In this document: positions 1-6,987 of the stretch, piece after piece
How positions within the stretch are numbered: position 1 is the first letter of the stretch
Layout: every line of letters starts with the position of its first letter
Source: Bacillota bacterium
Lineage (GTDB): Bacteria > Bacillota_I > Bacilli_A > Acholeplasmatales > Acholeplasmataceae
Direction: 5' to 3'
DNA length: 16,854 nucleotides
NCBI GenBank assembly: GCA_023431045.1
Contig: JAEYXZ010000119.1
Span: forward strand, 1 to 16,854
Made by a program: the position numbers and the translations under genes
The notes under the pieces: generated by a model
Told to the model about the DNA's origin: nothing
What the model saw: only the letters and a program-made list of their open reading frames with translations
The model's database searches: none

Positions 1-523
1 ATAATACAAAGATCAGTGTGATAATAAGTGCTGCAAAACCTAATGTAACGAGTTGATGGATCGGTAACTGAACACCTAAGAATTCAACTGTATTAGGATC
101 AAATTTGAAGCTTTGTCTTGTCACAGTCCCACCAAAGATAAGTGGAATCAATCCAGTAATAACAATCACTAACCCCATGGTGATAATCTGTTTAGTTGCA
201 GCATTCGTGAACTTCGCTTTTCTAAAGATAATTGCGTCAATTAAAAAACCTGCAACGAAAGAAACTAAAATACCACCTAACATCGGTAAGACAAGTTGAA
301 GTGGTGAGGTTATTTCGACACTTGGCATCCCAGTAATATCAACGACCCCTTTCGGATCAATTAAATAGCTCGTGGTAAATGCACCAAGGATACCTAACAT
401 CCCTTGTGCAAAGTTTGTTGTGGAACTGGTTTTAAAAATCAGTACTATACCAAATGTGGCAAGTGATAGAAAACTAAATGAGATCAATGCACTAGACAAT
501 ATGGTGATAATGGTTGATGGCAT
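1..523 (-). CDS. livH: LivH-type branched-chain amino acid ABC transporter permease (partial)
   Basis: This is the N-terminal 174 residues of an inner-membrane permease; the rest lies beyond the left edge. The start ATG (521-523) follows an AAAGGA ribosome binding site. The protein is almost entirely hydrophobic. Near residue 37 it has the stretch TNFAQGMLG, which matches the signature of the LivH/LivM permease family (typically NFAQG or LNLAHG in helix 2). It continues with long helices containing GGILVSFVAGFLIDAII and TKQIITMGLVIVITG. In this family LivH pairs with LivM and the ATPases LivG and LivF to import leucine, isoleucine and valine, and some relatives carry amides or urea. The partner genes would lie to the left and are not visible. 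Substrate is not determinable here. It diverges from a TetR gene, which is the obvious candidate regulator. Confidence 0.82.
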   Translation of the reverse strand, partial: MPSTIITILSSALISFSFLSLATFGIVLIFKTSSTTNFAQGMLGILGAFTTSYLIDPKGVVDITGMPSVEITSPLQLVLPMLGGILVSFVAGFLIDAIIFRKAKFTNAATKQIITMGLVIVITGLIPLIFGGTVTRQSFKFDPNTVEFLGVQLPIHQLVTLGFAALIITLIFVL

Positions 524-564
524 AAGTTGTCCTTTCTTGTTAGCGTTTTCATTATAATTTCATT

Positions 565-584
565 ACATGAAGTTTCCTTCATGT
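565..584 (-). promoter_or_regulatory. Perfect hairpin with GAAA loop in livH leader
   Basis: ACATGAAG (565-572) and CTTCATGT (577-584) are perfect reverse complements separated by four bases. In the livH mRNA this folds as an 8-bp stem closed by GAAA, a GNRA-type tetraloop. It sits 41 bases upstream of the livH start. It has no T-run after it on the minus strand, so it is not an intrinsic terminator. It could be a 5' mRNA stabiliser, a leader control element, or a protein-binding palindrome in DNA. Confidence 0.5.
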
Positions 585-630
585 TATGTTGTTTGTTGTT
601 GTTTTGTATGTTGGTTCATCATCTAATAAT

Positions 631-639
631 ATTATATCA
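631..639 (-). promoter_or_regulatory. Extended -10 promoter element for livH
   Basis: Read on the minus strand this is TGATATAAT, a perfect TATAAT hexamer with the TGn extension. The matching -35 position (about 654-659) is poor and is covered by the palindrome at 649-662. Transcription from here would give a leader of about 100 bases before livH. Confidence 0.5.
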
Positions 640-648
640 TACAAAATA

Positions 649-662
649 TGAATATTTATTCA
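649..662. promoter_or_regulatory. Operator-like palindrome 1 (TGAATA-TT-TATTCA)
   Basis: A perfect 6-2-6 inverted repeat, TGAATATTTATTCA, lies over the -35 region of the livH promoter. A 12-of-14 match to it occurs at 743-756 in front of tetR. A pair of similar palindromes, one at each divergent promoter, is the arrangement expected for a TetR-family repressor acting on its neighbour and on itself. The assignment to this TetR protein is inferred from position only. Confidence 0.4.
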
Positions 663-742
663 CTACTATCGTATCATGTTTATATTTGAGTGTCAATAAC
701 TAATGATTCTTAGTAAATAAATCAATATTTAACACCTTAATA

Positions 743-756
743 TGAATATATAATCA
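743..756. promoter_or_regulatory. Operator-like palindrome 2 (imperfect copy)
   Basis: TGAATATATAATCA matches palindrome 1 at 12 of 14 positions. It ends just before the weak tetR promoter, whose candidate elements are TTGTAA at 764-769 or TTGCTT at 760-765, with TATAAA at 785-790. Neither hexamer spacing is ideal (15 and 19 bases). In such AT-rich DNA this could be chance, so confidence is low. Confidence 0.35.
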
Positions 757-825
757 CTTTTGCTTGTAAAATTTCACATTTTCATATAAACTAGGTAAAG
801 AACTTAGACTACAGAGGAAAAGCAT

Positions 826-1434
826 ATGAATAATCCATCCATCCGGTTACCTAAAACGAAAACCGGATATAAATCGTTTAATAAAATCATCGAAGTTTCA
901 AAACAATTATTCGTTCATAAAGGATACAGTTCAACATCGATTAATGAAATTATCGCTGAAAGTGGTGTTGCAACTGGTACTTTCTACATCTACTTTGATG
1001 ATAAAAGAGCGGTTTATGATTATTTGTTAAAAGATTATAGTCATCAAATTCGTCGAAGCATCAATGATGCGATAAGTAAAATTGACTCACGTTATGAAAA
1101 AGAGCGTGTAGGACTAAAGACTTTTATTCAGTTTGCTGTAAAAGATCGCTTATCCTATCGCATCATCTGGGAATCACTCTTTGTTGATCCCGCACTCTTT
1201 AAAGAATACTATATGCACTTCTCACTTTCCTATATTCATCAACTTGAACACTCTGTATCAAATGGTGAAATTGATGAGAAGATTAATTTAGAAACACTAT
1301 CCTATGTTTTAATGGGTATCGCTAACTTCGTTGGACTTCAAGTTATCTTTAACGACATTAAGAGTGAAAAAGAAATTGACAAGATCACTGATCAAGTCAT
1401 GTATATTCTTAAAAACGGAATGTTTAAAAAATAA
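826..1434 (+). CDS. TetR/AcrR-family transcriptional regulator
   Basis: This is a 202-residue DNA-binding regulator, the usual length for TetR proteins. The N-terminal helix-turn-helix spans about residues 38-57 (TSINEIIAESGVATGTFYIY). It is followed by YFDDKRAVYDYLL, the characteristic TetR 'Y-F-x-x-K-x-x-L' end of the DNA-binding domain. The all-helical C-terminal ligand domain (about 65-202) is not conserved enough to reveal the ligand. The ATG at 826 is preceded by AGAGG (813-817) at 8 bases. It diverges from livH across 302 bases containing two related palindromes, so repression of the transporter genes, and autoregulation, is a reasonable inference. It ends in a bidirectional terminator shared with the convergent hlyIII operon. 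Confidence 0.87.
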   Translation: MNNPSIRLPKTKTGYKSFNKIIEVSKQLFVHKGYSSTSINEIIAESGVATGTFYIYFDDKRAVYDYLLKDYSHQIRRSINDAISKIDSRYEKERVGLKTFIQFAVKDRLSYRIIWESLFVDPALFKEYYMHFSLSYIHQLEHSVSNGEIDEKINLETLSYVLMGIANFVGLQVIFNDIKSEKEIDKITDQVMYILKNGMFKK

Positions 1435-1458
1435 AAAAGCCAAACGGCTTTTTATTTT
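1434..1458. terminator. Bidirectional intrinsic terminator between tetR and trhA/hlyIII
   Basis: AAAAAGCC (1434-1441) pairs perfectly with GGCTTTTT (1446-1453) around the loop AAAC. The stem supplies T-runs in both directions: TTTTTATTTT on plus, and TTTTTT after the stem on minus. It starts inside the tetR stop codon and ends at the hlyIII stop, so it serves both convergent units. Confidence 0.85.
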
Positions 1459-2128
1459 ATATTAGATATGCGTAGATTGCGATAAATTGTAGAATTGTTC
1501 CAGCGGCAACCCATAAGTGCCAGATGAAATGGAAATACTTCTTATTAGAGAGACTATAGAAGATCACTCCAATTGAATAGCTTAATCCACCTGCAAGAAT
1601 TAACCAGAAGGCAGGTTCTGAAAACTTCCATAAATCAATCACGAATAATAACGCACTCCATCCAAGAATCAAGAAGATCGCGATATGTAGTGCTTGGAAA
1701 CGGTAAACCCAAATCGATTTAAAGACAATTCCTGTGATAATCATTAACCATTGAATAATAAATAACGTTAACCCCATATCAAGCATTCCAGGAATTCCTA
1801 AAAAAGGTGTGACACGAAGGCTTTCTAGAAGTAATAATGCCGGTGCAAACGTTCCACCAATTAACATATAGATTCCTAGATGATCAAATCGTTTGAATAA
1901 ACCTCTACTTTTAGTAAATGATAATGCATGATATAAAGTACTCATTAAATATAGAAAGATAATTGATATACCAAAGACAATTGCTGAAATTAAACTCCAA
2001 GAATTATATGCCTTTAGAATAAGTGCCACTAAAGCATAAATTCCAAAGACGACCATCACACCATGTGAAGTTGAGTTAGCGATTTGTTCGCCAACCGTTT
2101 GAACCCGTTTTTCTTTTCTTTCTCTCAC
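1457..2128 (-). CDS. trhA: Hemolysin III / TrhA family membrane protein (PAQR superfamily)
   Basis: This is a 223-residue, seven-helix membrane protein of the bacterial HlyIII/TrhA family, which is related to eukaryotic PAQR receptors. The metal-site residues of the superfamily are present: S63 and H67 in STLYHA, D82 (with H83) in FDHLGIY, and H200 and H204 in the final helix (HFIWHLW). Family members are implicated in membrane-lipid fluidity homeostasis; the hemolysin label is historical and not evidence of toxicity. The start is GTG at 2126-2128, preceded by AAGGAGG at 7 bases, lying within the end of trmL. Its first base precedes the trmL TGA, giving a 4-base GTGA overlap and likely translational coupling. 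It is the last gene of the pncB-MATE-trmL-trhA operon. Confidence 0.88.
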   Translation of the reverse strand: MRERKEKRVQTVGEQIANSTSHGVMVVFGIYALVALILKAYNSWSLISAIVFGISIIFLYLMSTLYHALSFTKSRGLFKRFDHLGIYMLIGGTFAPALLLLESLRVTPFLGIPGMLDMGLTLFIIQWLMIITGIVFKSIWVYRFQALHIAIFLILGWSALLFVIDLWKFSEPAFWLILAGGLSYSIGVIFYSLSNKKYFHFIWHLWVAAGTILQFIAIYAYLI

Positions 2129-2655
2129 TTCTCATCCTCCTTAAACTGATCCAAATAATGTTTACCTTTAAAAGTTTCTGGTTCACTTAATTCTAAATTC
2201 GGATATCCAAGTTGTCTTAAGACTTCAAAGACAACAATCGCTACTGAATTACTCAAATTAAGTGATCTGATATGATCATTGGTTGGAATTCTAAAAGTAT
2301 CCTCGCTATGTTTTGCAAGTAGTTTACGATCAATCCCATAAGACTCTGAACCAAAGACCAAATAAATATCTTCTTTTATCATACTATAATTTGTTTCACT
2401 ATGGGTATTTTTGCCATAGCGAGTTAAAAAATAGTATTTCCCTGGGTGATTATTCGTAAATTCTTCCCAATTCTCATGAATTTCAAAATTAAGGGCATCA
2501 TAATAATCAACAGCACTTCGTCTTAGTTTTGTATCATCAATTTTAAACCCCAATGGTTTAATGAGATGAAGTTTAACACCAGTTCCAACACAGGTTCGCA
2601 TAATATTACCCGTATTTTGTGGAATCTCTGGTTGACACAAAACAACATGGATCAT
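2125..2655 (-). CDS. trmL: tRNA (cytidine/uridine(34)-2'-O)-methyltransferase TrmL
   Basis: This 176-residue SPOUT-class methyltransferase would use S-adenosylmethionine to methylate the ribose of the wobble base (position 34) in certain tRNA-Leu species. The family signatures are all present: PEIPQNTGNIMR (residues 9-20), the glycine-rich cofactor loop FGSESYGI (101-108), and IPTNDHIRSLNLSNSVAIV (123-141), which forms the trefoil-knot region. Length is close to that of the single-domain YibK/TrmL type, with no extra RNA-binding domain. The ATG (2653-2655) overlaps the MATE stop TGA by 4 bases (ATGA), and AAGGAG lies 7 bases upstream. It also overlaps trhA by 4 bases downstream. Confidence 0.92.
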   Translation of the reverse strand: MIHVVLCQPEIPQNTGNIMRTCVGTGVKLHLIKPLGFKIDDTKLRRSAVDYYDALNFEIHENWEEFTNNHPGKYYFLTRYGKNTHSETNYSMIKEDIYLVFGSESYGIDRKLLAKHSEDTFRIPTNDHIRSLNLSNSVAIVVFEVLRQLGYPNLELSEPETFKGKHYLDQFKEDEK

Positions 2656-4079
2656 GCAGGTACTCCTTCGGTATCATCTTCAAGTTTGACTTGAATATTG
2701 AGTTTAATATGAGATTTTAAGTAATGACCATAGAATAATGCAAGAATATTTGAAATATTCATTGCTGTCCAAATCACTGAGTGTCCCATTTGAGGGAAGA
2801 TCCACCATAAGAGTAAAACGAGTGGGATTCTTAATACCCAAAGTCTAAAACTTTGAGCTTGAAGACTGAGTTTTGATTGACCAGAACCATTAAAAATAGC
2901 AATATAGTTTTGGAAGATTGCCATAAATGGTTGAGTTAGTAATAACCAGAAAGTATATTCTGCTGAAGTTCTAATTAATTCTTGATCATTTGCTCCAATT
3001 AATAGAGTGACAAATGGTACTCTAAATGGAATTGCAATCCCAATCGCAACAATCGTTAAGATTAGGGATAGCGCACCAGCTTCCCGATAGGCTCGCATCG
3101 CGCGTTCTGGTTCTTGATGTCCAATATTGGTACCAATATAGACCGCAGCAATCGTTGTGATTGCATAAATTGGATTCATGAGTAAATTGGATAGTTTATT
3201 ACCAGTTGCAAATGCTGTCGAAATCTGTTCTCCAAAATTCATTAAGACAAACGCTTGAATGAGTAGGAATCCAAAGAATGTGATCGCATGAGATACGGTT
3301 GCAGGATATGCGAAAGGAACAATCTCTTTGATTGTTTTACGATCTGGTACTAATCCCTTTAAAGTTAAGGTAATATACTTTTTTCTAAATAATAAGTCAG
3401 CAATCATTAATGGTACAAAGGCAAAATTCCCAATCACAGTTGCAAGTCCTGCACCATAGGGTCCCATCTTTAATATGTCAATAAAATACCAAGTTAATAA
3501 TGTATTTAGTGCGATACCAGCAATATTTAATATGACAGGAACAATAGTAGACCCCTGCGATTGTCTAATCGCTTGATAAATCATAAAGAAGACAACTGCA
3601 ACTTGTTCAATAGCACGGACATTAAAGTATTCAACACCATAAGTGTAAGTTTGACCCTTTGCTCCAAGCCAATCAACAATAAACCATGAAGTTCCAAATA
3701 CTGCAAGCATTAAAACGAGTCCAACCGCAACTGATAATACGATAAACTGACTTGCATAAGTTTTTGCACGATCCAGTCGGTTTGCACCTAAAAATTGTGA
3801 AGTTACCGCGATTGCGGCAATAGCAAGCCCAACACCAACAGCAAGTAACATATTATTAAATGCTTCATGGAGCGATAATGCTGCGATCGCGCTTTTAATA
3901 TTATCTGCTGTATCATCCATTCTAGCAATAAAGAAGATATCAACCATCCCGTTTAAAGACTTGATTAAATTATTAACAAGTATTGGAATGCTTAATAAAA
4001 ACATCGATAACCAGATGTTTTTACTATGAAGCATTTTAGATGTATTTTTTGACTGTTGTAAGGCCACTTTTAACCCCAC
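2652..4079 (-). CDS. MATE family multidrug/metabolite efflux transporter
   Basis: This is a 475-residue, twelve-helix integral membrane protein made of two MatE domains (about 20-235 and 240-455). It starts with the typical IPILVNNLIKSLNGMVDIFF segment, where MATE proteins have their first substrate-binding helix. Proteins of this family export cationic drugs or metabolites in exchange for Na+ or H+; the substrate cannot be read from sequence. The start is uncertain. GTG at 4077-4079 is 9 bases after the pncB stop but has only a weak AGAAAG site; GTG at 4065-4067 (residue 5) and ATG at 4032-4034 (residue 16) are alternatives. The first strongly conserved helix begins after all of these. It lies in one transcription unit with pncB and trmL, which suggests shared expression rather than a shared pathway. 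Confidence 0.88.
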   Translation of the reverse strand: MGLKVALQQSKNTSKMLHSKNIWLSMFLLSIPILVNNLIKSLNGMVDIFFIARMDDTADNIKSAIAALSLHEAFNNMLLAVGVGLAIAAIAVTSQFLGANRLDRAKTYASQFIVLSVAVGLVLMLAVFGTSWFIVDWLGAKGQTYTYGVEYFNVRAIEQVAVVFFMIYQAIRQSQGSTIVPVILNIAGIALNTLLTWYFIDILKMGPYGAGLATVIGNFAFVPLMIADLLFRKKYITLTLKGLVPDRKTIKEIVPFAYPATVSHAITFFGFLLIQAFVLMNFGEQISTAFATGNKLSNLLMNPIYAITTIAAVYIGTNIGHQEPERAMRAYREAGALSLILTIVAIGIAIPFRVPFVTLLIGANDQELIRTSAEYTFWLLLTQPFMAIFQNYIAIFNGSGQSKLSLQAQSFRLWVLRIPLVLLLWWIFPQMGHSVIWTAMNISNILALFYGHYLKSHIKLNIQVKLEDDTEGVPA

Positions 4080-4088
4080 ACTTTCTAA

Positions 4089-5531
4089 TTAGTGATGACG
4101 GAATTTTGTAATCAGTTCTTGTCTTTGATCCCACAGTTTCTTTGATAAATCTACATAGTATTGATGTGGATTTTCAAGACGAATGACTTCTTTCCATAAC
4201 GTATTAAATTCATTTTCTTTACGGTTTCTGATTTCCTTTAAGGTTGGTAATTGATATACTAATTGCCCATTCTTAAAGATTGGTTTTAATAAAGGAACTG
4301 CAGTAAAGTTTGTAACTAGTTTTTCTTTCCAAGGATAAGTTGGATCAAATAGTAAGTATGGTTCATTTGGATTAATGACTTCATCATGAAGGGTAATGAC
4401 ATCCGCCATTGCCATATGATTTTCATCATAGAAACGATAGACTTGTTTAAAACCAGGAATGGTTGTTTTAGCTGGATTATCAGATAGTTTGATTTTTGGC
4501 ACTAATACACCATTTACCTCTAAAGCAGTTAGTTTAAAGACACCACCAAATACAGCTTCGCTTCTGGCTGTAATCAATCTTTCACCAACGCCAAAGAAAT
4601 CAATCTTAGCATCTTGATGAACGATCAAATCACGAATCAAATGCTCATCAAGCGCATTTGAAACGGTAATTTTACAATCCGTTAATCCAACTTCATCAAG
4701 CATCACTCGTGCTTTTTTAGAAAGATAAGCTAAATCACCAGAGTCAATTCGAATCCCTTTTAGACGTTCTCCGATTGGTTCTAAAACTTCTTTATGAATT
4801 TTTATGGCATTTGGAATTCCAATATTAAGGGTATCGTATGTATCAACTAACAATACGGTATTGGTAGGGTAATTTAAGGCATAACTTTTAAATGCTTCAT
4901 ATTCTGTATCAAAACTTTGAACATAACTATGAGCCATGGTACCAAGCGAAGGAATACCGTAGAGTTGATCTGCTAAGGTATTAGAAGTTCCTGCTGCACC
5001 AGCAATATAGGCAGCTCTTGCACCTAAATTGGCAGCATCATAAGAGTGTGCTCGTCTTGCACCAAACTCTAAAACAGCTCTTCCTTTGGCTTCTCTTACG
5101 ATTCTTGAGGTTTTAGTTGCAATTAATGATTGATGATTAAACGACAATAAAACCATGGTTTCAATGAGTTGACATTCAATGATTGGACCTTTAACGATAA
5201 ATAAAGGTTCATTAGGAAAAATCGGAGTTCCTTCTTCCATGGCATAAACATCGCAAGTAAACTTAAAGTTTCTTAAGTAATCTAAGAACGCATCAGAAAA
5301 GATATTTTTCTTTTTTAGAAACTGGATTGTATCTTCAGTGAAATGAAGATTTTGGATATAATTTATTACGGATTCAAGTCCTGCAAAGATTGCATAACCA
5401 CCACCGTCAGGTACCGCTCTAAAAAACATGTCAAAGACTGCAATATCTTGATGTCTGTTATCTTTAAAGTAACCATTAGCCATGGTTAGTTCATAAAAGT
5501 CTGTTAATAAACTTAAATTTCTTTCCATCAT
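4089..5531 (-). CDS. pncB: Nicotinate phosphoribosyltransferase
   Basis: This is a cytosolic enzyme of NAD salvage (Preiss-Handler pathway). It joins nicotinate to phosphoribosyl pyrophosphate, with ATP hydrolysis, to give nicotinate mononucleotide. At about 480 residues it matches the Firmicute form. Conserved blocks are LLTDFYELTMANGY near the N-terminus, EFGARRAHSYDAANLGARAA (about 155-174), GTMAHSY (about 197-203), whose histidine is the residue phosphorylated in the family, and IRIDSGDL (about 260-267) for phosphate binding. Start choice: a GTG at 5538-5540 extends the frame by three codons, but AGGTG at 5538-5542 stands 6 bases before the ATG at 5529-5531, so I prefer that ATG. It is the first gene of a four-gene minus-strand operon. 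I see only a weak promoter (TAGAAT at 5549-5554 without a good -35). Confidence 0.94.
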   Translation of the reverse strand: MMERNLSLLTDFYELTMANGYFKDNRHQDIAVFDMFFRAVPDGGGYAIFAGLESVINYIQNLHFTEDTIQFLKKKNIFSDAFLDYLRNFKFTCDVYAMEEGTPIFPNEPLFIVKGPIIECQLIETMVLLSFNHQSLIATKTSRIVREAKGRAVLEFGARRAHSYDAANLGARAAYIAGAAGTSNTLADQLYGIPSLGTMAHSYVQSFDTEYEAFKSYALNYPTNTVLLVDTYDTLNIGIPNAIKIHKEVLEPIGERLKGIRIDSGDLAYLSKKARVMLDEVGLTDCKITVSNALDEHLIRDLIVHQDAKIDFFGVGERLITARSEAVFGGVFKLTALEVNGVLVPKIKLSDNPAKTTIPGFKQVYRFYDENHMAMADVITLHDEVINPNEPYLLFDPTYPWKEKLVTNFTAVPLLKPIFKNGQLVYQLPTLKEIRNRKENEFNTLWKEVIRLENPHQYYVDLSKKLWDQRQELITKFRHH

Positions 5532-5573
5532 TTTTTTCACCTAACCTTATTCTATCACGATTTTTATGATAAA

Positions 5574-5589
5574 TTTCTTTTAAAAGAAA
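5574..5589. promoter_or_regulatory. 16-bp perfect palindrome upstream of pncB
   Basis: TTTCTTTTAAAAGAAA is perfectly self-complementary. It lies between the EIIC terminator stem and pncB, covering the -35 position of the weak pncB promoter. It may be an operator, for example for an NAD-responsive repressor. It may equally be a by-product of the terminator T-run (TTTTCTTTT) meeting AT-rich DNA. Low confidence in function. Confidence 0.3.
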
Positions 5590-5611
5590 ATCCCCACATG
5601 ATGGGGAATTT
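5580..5611 (-). terminator. Intrinsic terminator of the EIIC gene
   Basis: TCCCCA (5591-5596) and TGGGGA (5602-5607) form a GC-rich 6-bp stem around a five-base loop, extended by A/T pairs with one bulge. On the minus strand the stem is followed by TTTTCTTTT (5582-5590). It begins 2 bases after the EIIC stop codon and separates that gene from pncB. Confidence 0.82.
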
Positions 5612-5612
5612 T

Positions 5613-6788
5613 TCATAATGTTGTATCTAAAATTAAATCGTTTTCTCCATACCACTTCATCTTAATAAAGAGTACATCAAGTCCAAAGACTAAGATTGCT
5701 GGGAAGATGATTTGTGATGCTGCAAAAAGCCACGCAAGACTTGAGAAATTAGCAGTCGAGAGGGTTAATAATTGCCCAACCAAACCACTTGACCCCATCC
5801 CTGGCCATAATTGCGGAGTCGCATTTGGAACGGCAGCATCAATGAACCACTCGTAACCACCAAAAATTAAATAAGAAAGAGGTGCTAAGACAAAGGATGC
5901 TATTAATGTAGGTACCCAAACCATCGGTTTTTTAACGATATTTTTAAACTGGAACATGGAAGATGCAAGTCCAATCGTAAAGATTGTTCCAACATCGTTT
6001 TTTCGAACGGTTTGGATTGAGAAACCAACCATTTGTGCTGTACAACCAACAACGGCGGCACACATTGCAACAATTGCAATCGGATCATTTCCTGTTGAAA
6101 ATGGAATCGTAAAGATGACTGCTGCAACACCTGCACTTGAAATAAATGGTAAGGTTAATAGGATACCGAAGATTAGTGCAACAAACGCAGATGTCGTGTA
6201 TGGTTCAATATTCATGAAGAATCGAATGGTTGAATAAATTAAATTCATTAATTGGTCAATTGGCCATGAGAAAACATAACATGCAAGTACAGCTCCTAAA
6301 ACACCAACAAGTGGAATAAAGAATAAATCATAAACCGTCTTTTTTCTAAAGATTGCTTCAATAATAAAATAAACAGATATAACGACGAAATATGCAGTCA
6401 CTGGGTTATTAGTTGGTGTTTGTGCAAACCATCCTGGTAGTGAAAAATCAACTTTAAGTAAGGTTGATATACCACCAGCAACGGATAACATGACAAGTTT
6501 TAATCCCGATAACTTAAGGGATAATCCGATACTTAATCCAATTCCCATTCCTAATAGTGAGGTTAAAATTGGAGCAACACGAGCATTTAAAACATTGACT
6601 TCAGGAAGAATCCCTGATAGTCCTAAAATGGTTCCAATGGTTTGTACAATCGCACCAACAACAATGGTTCCAAAAATACCAAAAGTCATTGCATTTAAGG
6701 TTGTATATAAGAATTTCTTGACTCTTTTTAGACGACTTTCTACCACTGGTTCTTTAGGTTGATTCATCGCTTCATTCTGATTCATCAT
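5613..6788 (-). CDS. PfoR-like PTS EIIC-type membrane protein (PTS_EIIC_2 family)
   Basis: This polytopic membrane protein of about 391 residues belongs to the EIIC-like family that includes the putative toxin regulator PfoR of Clostridium perfringens. Recognisable blocks (numbered from the ATG at 6788) are MGIGLSIGLSLKLSGLKL (about 81-98), FSIQTVRKNDVGTIFTIGLA (about 256-275) and PGMGSSGLVGQLL (about 329-341), separated by roughly nine hydrophobic segments. The N-terminus (about 1-27) is hydrophilic and charged. EIIC proteins normally move a sugar while a cytosolic EIIB phosphorylates it. No EIIA, EIIB or HPr-like domain is fused or adjacent, so the substrate and even a transport role are open. 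Start: ATG at 6792-6794 has no room for a ribosome binding site, whereas the ATG at 6786-6788 follows AAAGAG at 6 bases. Promoter, palindrome and terminators mark it as a single-gene unit. Confidence 0.82.
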   Translation of the reverse strand: MMNQNEAMNQPKEPVVESRLKRVKKFLYTTLNAMTFGIFGTIVVGAIVQTIGTILGLSGILPEVNVLNARVAPILTSLLGMGIGLSIGLSLKLSGLKLVMLSVAGGISTLLKVDFSLPGWFAQTPTNNPVTAYFVVISVYFIIEAIFRKKTVYDLFFIPLVGVLGAVLACYVFSWPIDQLMNLIYSTIRFFMNIEPYTTSAFVALIFGILLTLPFISSAGVAAVIFTIPFSTGNDPIAIVAMCAAVVGCTAQMVGFSIQTVRKNDVGTIFTIGLASSMFQFKNIVKKPMVWVPTLIASFVLAPLSYLIFGGYEWFIDAAVPNATPQLWPGMGSSGLVGQLLTLSTANFSSLAWLFAASQIIFPAILVFGLDVLFIKMKWYGENDLILDTTL

Positions 6789-6823
6789 CTTCATCTCTTT
6801 TCATCTTAAATATTAGCATATTA

Positions 6824-6852
6824 GTTATATCATGATTACATCATTTATACAA
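6824..6852 (-). promoter_or_regulatory. Promoter of the EIIC gene
   Basis: On the minus strand, TTGTAT (6847-6852) and TATAAC (6824-6829) are separated by exactly 17 bases. This gives a leader of about 30 bases before the EIIC start. Confidence 0.65.
6832..6844. promoter_or_regulatory. Operator-like palindrome in the EIIC promoter spacer
   Basis: ATGAT-TAC-ATCAT is a perfect 5-3-5 inverted repeat lying wholly between the -35 and -10 elements. A protein bound there would block RNA polymerase, so repression of this gene is plausible. The regulator is unknown. Confidence 0.35.
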
Positions 6853-6880
6853 TGAAAATACTATGAAAATTTACATCCAT

Positions 6881-6922
6881 AAAACAAAAAAGACCTGAGA
6901 ATTCATCCGTTCTCAGATCTTT
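6881..6922 (-). terminator. Intrinsic terminator of the photolyase gene
   Basis: AAAGACCTGAGAA (6889-6901) pairs with TTCTCAGATCTTT (6910-6922) at 12 of 13 positions around an 8-base loop. On the minus strand the stem runs into TTTTTTGTTTT (6881-6891). It lies about 65 bases beyond the photolyase stop codon. The stretch between (6923-6987) holds only a weak TCATGA repeat pair. Confidence 0.85.
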
Positions 6923-6987
6923 CATCATGATACATTTTTTGTCATGACACCATTATTTTAGTGGTTTTCTTTTGCTAGAAATATATT

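Larger units (their letters stand above)
524..825. other. Divergent intergenic regulatory region between livH and tetR
   Basis: This 302-base non-coding stretch is strongly AT-rich. It holds the livH extended -10 element (631-639 read on the minus strand), a 20-base hairpin in the livH leader (565-584), two related operator-like palindromes (649-662 and 743-756) and a weak tetR promoter. The livH leader (about 524-624 on the minus strand) is about 100 bases long. It contains a C/A-rich, G-poor run opposite plus positions 586-608. I see no reading frame worth calling and no recognisable riboswitch. Confidence 0.6.

Noticed and set aside
565..584. Hairpin considered as an intrinsic terminator
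   Set aside because: No T-run follows it on the minus strand, and no plus-strand gene ends near it. It lies in the livH leader.
1457..2128. Calling the HlyIII-family protein a hemolytic toxin
   Set aside because: The name is historical. The residues match the PAQR-like metal-site family linked to membrane-lipid homeostasis, and nothing in the window suggests toxin export.
1457..5531. Possible use of genetic code 4 (TGA = Trp) as in mycoplasmas
   Set aside because: TGA ends the MATE, trmL and phosphatase genes exactly where the protein families end and where the next start codon overlaps, and tryptophan is encoded by TGG throughout.
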